From Ascidia mentula (taxonomy: Eukaryota > Chordata > Ascidiacea > Phlebobranchia > Ascidiidae), in the NCBI GenBank assembly GCA_947561715.1, contig OX387199.1, positions 9,987,001 to 10,051,000 of the forward strand: 64,000 nucleotides of DNA. The letters run 5' to 3'. A program made the position numbers and the translations under genes. Below the pieces are notes generated by a model, which worked only from the letters and a program-made list of their open reading frames with translations, ran no database searches and was not told where the DNA came from. How positions within the stretch are numbered: position 1 is the stretch's first letter; every line of letters starts with the position of its first letter. This document shows, in pieces, positions 61,030-64,000 of the stretch.

Positions 61030-64000
61030 TCAATATCCCGAAGCCCGACGACCCGAAACGCTTGAAAATCCGACAGATCTGGAACGTGACGGGCTACGAC
61101 CGTTTCGTTGAAATCGATGAGAAGAGCAGCCAGAAGCATTGTAAACTGGTTGACTTCTGCCAAAACTTGCACATCTGTATGGACTCTTATCTCTTCTCGA
61201 TTCGCCCAAATTCATCTCCCTCAAGCGAGTTTCACAGCTCGGCGAACGACCACGACTGTGGCTACGTTCACGACGCCACGGTGAAGTGCTCCGTGAGTTG
61301 TAGTCACGGCCGCGATCACGACAATCATCGTATCCATAATAAACCCGATTGGCATTCACGTCGTTGGACCAATGAGAAAGGGCGTCGCTCGCCATTACAA
61401 TAACACAACGTGACGGCAAATAAACCTTGAGCAAAATAGAAAGATTTAGTGATTCGTTTGAATGACAGTATGATAGCATCTTACCATCAGTGAACATGGG
61501 TTATTGTCACACGATTGTTGTTGAGTGTGGAAATCCACCGAAGCTTCATTTCTACCGTGACCTCCAAACATTTTTTGGTCACTGTCCAAAACAATCTTGT
61601 ACCTTCAACGCGAAAGGGTGTTATTTACGACGGAACGCGAACTGTGCAAGGTATACCCAAACCATACTCACGTTCCTGATGTTCGTACACCGATTCGATA
61701 ATTGGGATAACTTTGTGTAGGATGAAAGTTAAACATGAAGACCAGGCCGGCTCTTTCGAATACAATCACTTTCTCATCATCGTGTTGACGTGTAACAAGT
61801 CCCTTAAGATCAAATGGATTGTGGAAACGTGCACTGCAAGTGAATATACCAACGGAAAAAATAATTATCCTATACCTGAGGGGAACTTAGCCAACCAAAT
61901 CGTTCTTCCAAACGGTTAATTGCGATATCGAAATTATTGAGGTATTTGTATCTCAGCTGCTGGTCATCAGCAAGCTCAAACTGTCTTCTTGCCAGTTGGT
62001 AATTGTCTCCATTCTGTAACGATGGAAACTCAACCCAATCTGGATGAGCGAACTCGTTGCCTACGAAAGGGTTCCTTTTGGTAAACATGTAAAAAAACGT
62101 TTACGCCAATAAAGTAATTTACCCATAAAATTCAGGTATGATTTTCCACTGAAGGCATTTGTGATAAGTCTGATCATCTTGTGGAGACTCATTCCTCTGT
62201 CCAATCTCGGTGACATTTCCCGCCGGTCCAACATGCACTCATTGTCCATAAGTTGCCTTGCAATCGTCCATTGACAATCCATGCTCTGAACATTAAAATT
62301 TATAACATCAGACAATGAATGTTCAAATCTAAAAGTTAAATCGTTAACCTGTTGGTGGTCTTCTGGGTACGTGATATATCTTTCCCCTGTCCTCCGTTCG
62401 GACAACATTTGACAAATTTCGCTCATTCCCCAGTTTTCATCCGACATTCCGTTTAATATCTGAAAACGCGAAACCCGTTAGAGTAGAAAATGACGCTCCT
62501 TGATGCTGCCATGGTTTTACCTGCATCCATTGACTTGGAATATGCATCGATAATCTGTAATCGAAACCGAATCCACCTTGATTGACAGGACGAGTCAAAC
62601 TTGGAAATTCGGTATACTCCTATACGCAGCAAAAAACACACTCTTTAAATCTTTGTTCGATTTTTTGTTGACCAAACAAAGACAAGTCCTACCTCTGCAA
62701 TGGTTATGATTTTTGGATAGTATCGATGCAAAATTTTGTTTGCAAGCAATAGGTAAGCCATTGCTCCAATGTCCATGTGCATTCCGAAGTATTGTCGGTA
62801 GTTATCAACAGATTGGATGTCTAAAGATCATTAAAAATTTACAAAACAAACGCTTTTTAAGTATTGCAATTGCACTAATACTGATAAGTACATTTACCAG
62901 GAATTTGATTGTGGTAGATCATTGGCGTTACTCCATTAAACCGAAAACCGTCGAATCCAAAGTTTTCCACGTAATGACGGAGGTTGGACAGTAAAAATCG
63001 AAGAACTTCCCACCTAAACAAGTTTTTACATGCGCCATCACACAGAGATGATTGTACGTAAACCATCGCAATGCCCCTTACTTTGTAAAGTCAAACTTTC
63101 GCGCGTCATTTTCCCTGAAATCCCGTCTATCAGAACGGAAGAAACACTCATCAGTGCCATCAAAGCGATCTAAACTTTCCCAGCCATTCTTCGATGCGTG
63201 ACTGTGCATAACATCCATCATGACGTAAATTCCCATCCCATGTGCGACGTTTATCAACTCCCTCAGATCGTCAGGAGTCCCATATCGGCTGCGATCATAA
63301 CACAAGTGTTTTTGTAAACTACACGTAATCCTGAACTGAGGCAAAAACTCACAATTCTATCACTAAAACGTGGACTCACCTTGAGGGCGCAAAAAAGTTG
63401 GTAACTTGGTAACCAACGCTCGGATAATAAGGATGCTCCATAATTGCCATGAGAAGCACGCAGTTGTAGCCTAGATCGCGAATGCGAGGAAGAACATCTG
63501 TGGTGAACTGCTTGTAAGAAGATACTTGACAACGATCGGAGCTGATCCCAATGTGAGCTTCGTAAATGCGCAAACGTTCGGGCTTCGAAATTTGATTGTT
63601 TGCAAACTGGAAATAAAGTTTTAATTTGTTTTTCTGTTCGACTCTCGCTTTTGACAACGTGAAGAAAAGCAAACCATATCACGTACTCGTTGACAAGATT
63701 TATTTGAAGACGGATTCCAAAAGCGCCATGTAAACGTTGATCCGCACTGGGTCACGTATTTTGCCCACGGTGAAATTCTTTCCAATATCTGATTGTCTTT
63801 CGTTTCAACCACAAGCTGAAATTAAACAATTTTGTTATTTGTGTTTCCACATCAATGTCTGAGTAAAGCAAGCCATCTACCTTCAGTTCGGATAGATGGT
63901 TTATTGGGCATCTACCATCTCGATTTGGTGGCATGAACATTTCCCACTGACCATATCCGATGTCCTTGTACATTATTTTTTCCCAGTTGTCTGAACAAGC
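61030..64000 (-). CDS. GBE1-like: GBE1-like pseudoenzyme with RS tail, copy 8 (cut by window)
   Basis: Exons 3-15 are present and open. The first base of exon 3 is at 63990, and exons 1 and 2 lie beyond the window edge. Region II reads GFRFNGV and region IV EDHQQ, as in the other seven. Its markers combine the GTTAAC intron-10 donor with a spacer of the unit 3/4/7 type. Confidence 0.92.

Larger units (their letters stand above)
20768..64000. repeat. Tandem array of eight ~5.47-kb GBE-like gene units
   Basis: Units start (at AAGTTCGCTCTTA) at 20768, 26232, 31706, 37176, 42647, 48133, 53619 and 59079, giving periods of 5464, 5474, 5470, 5471, 5486, 5486 and 5460. The eighth runs off the window. 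All units are head-to-tail. Each contains, left to right, a roughly 1.93-kb spacer, a polyadenylation signal, a 15-exon gene on the minus strand and a TATA-like box. Spacers fall into variant types: unit 1, unit 2, units 3/4/7/8, and units 5/6. Markers inside the genes group differently, for example GTTAAC versus GTTGAC at the intron-10 donor (units 1, 6, 8 versus 2, 3, 4, 5, 7). The pattern indicates repeated unequal exchange or conversion. Unit 1's outer edge is the most diverged. Confidence 0.97.

Noticed and set aside
20768..64000. CRISPR array or satellite interpretation of the periodicity
   Set aside because: Units are 5.47 kb, gene-bearing and eukaryotic with introns; there are no short spaced repeats.

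Overview
This is a eukaryotic, AT-rich, intron-rich invertebrate nuclear segment. The metazoan CDP-diacylglycerol synthase gene, an LRRC8/pannexin-like channel-type protein (a family best known from chordates), introns of only 59-94 nt in several genes, short hAT-like and Mutator-like DNA transposons and a tRNA-derived SINE together suggest a tunicate-like chordate with a compact genome. That assignment is inference; no species marker was seen.

Layout. 1-446: end of an unidentified broken coding frame. 548-960: short hAT-like element. 961-3803: nothing recognised. 3812-7001: hAT-like element carrying a nested long-TIR, 9-bp-TSD element (4538-6854) that holds a decayed PHD-finger gene. 7278-7626: two inverted SINE-related copies. 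8061-11942 (+): complete 13-exon phosphatidate cytidylyltransferase gene whose first intron was enlarged by a hAT-like insertion placed exactly on its splice acceptor. 13082-15476 (-): four-exon, divergent eIF5A-like gene with the hypusine lysine kept. 15995-16396 (-): small unidentified two-exon gene. 16635-16899: a chimeric scrap joining part of the glycogen-branching-enzyme gene to part of the channel gene. 17881-20031 (+): single-exon, four-membrane-segment LRRC8/pannexin-like protein without leucine-rich repeats.

20768-64000: a head-to-tail array of about 5.47-kb units, seven complete and one cut by the window edge. Each unit holds a 15-exon gene on the minus strand for a glycogen branching enzyme (GBE1-like) protein of about 798 residues. 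Every copy is open, has a TATA-like box and has a polyadenylation signal, yet all eight have Asn at the catalytic nucleophile position and Gln at the third catalytic Asp position of the GH13 triad. All eight also end in a roughly 118-residue Arg/Ser-rich tail that GBE1 lacks. An amplified, apparently non-catalytic GBE fused to an RS-like tail is the most unusual thing in the window. Copies differ by scattered substitutions shared in a mosaic way, as expected from unequal crossing over and gene conversion.

Gene models were assembled by hand from GT-AG splice sites, reading-frame continuity and remembered family alignments. No database search or RNA evidence was available.
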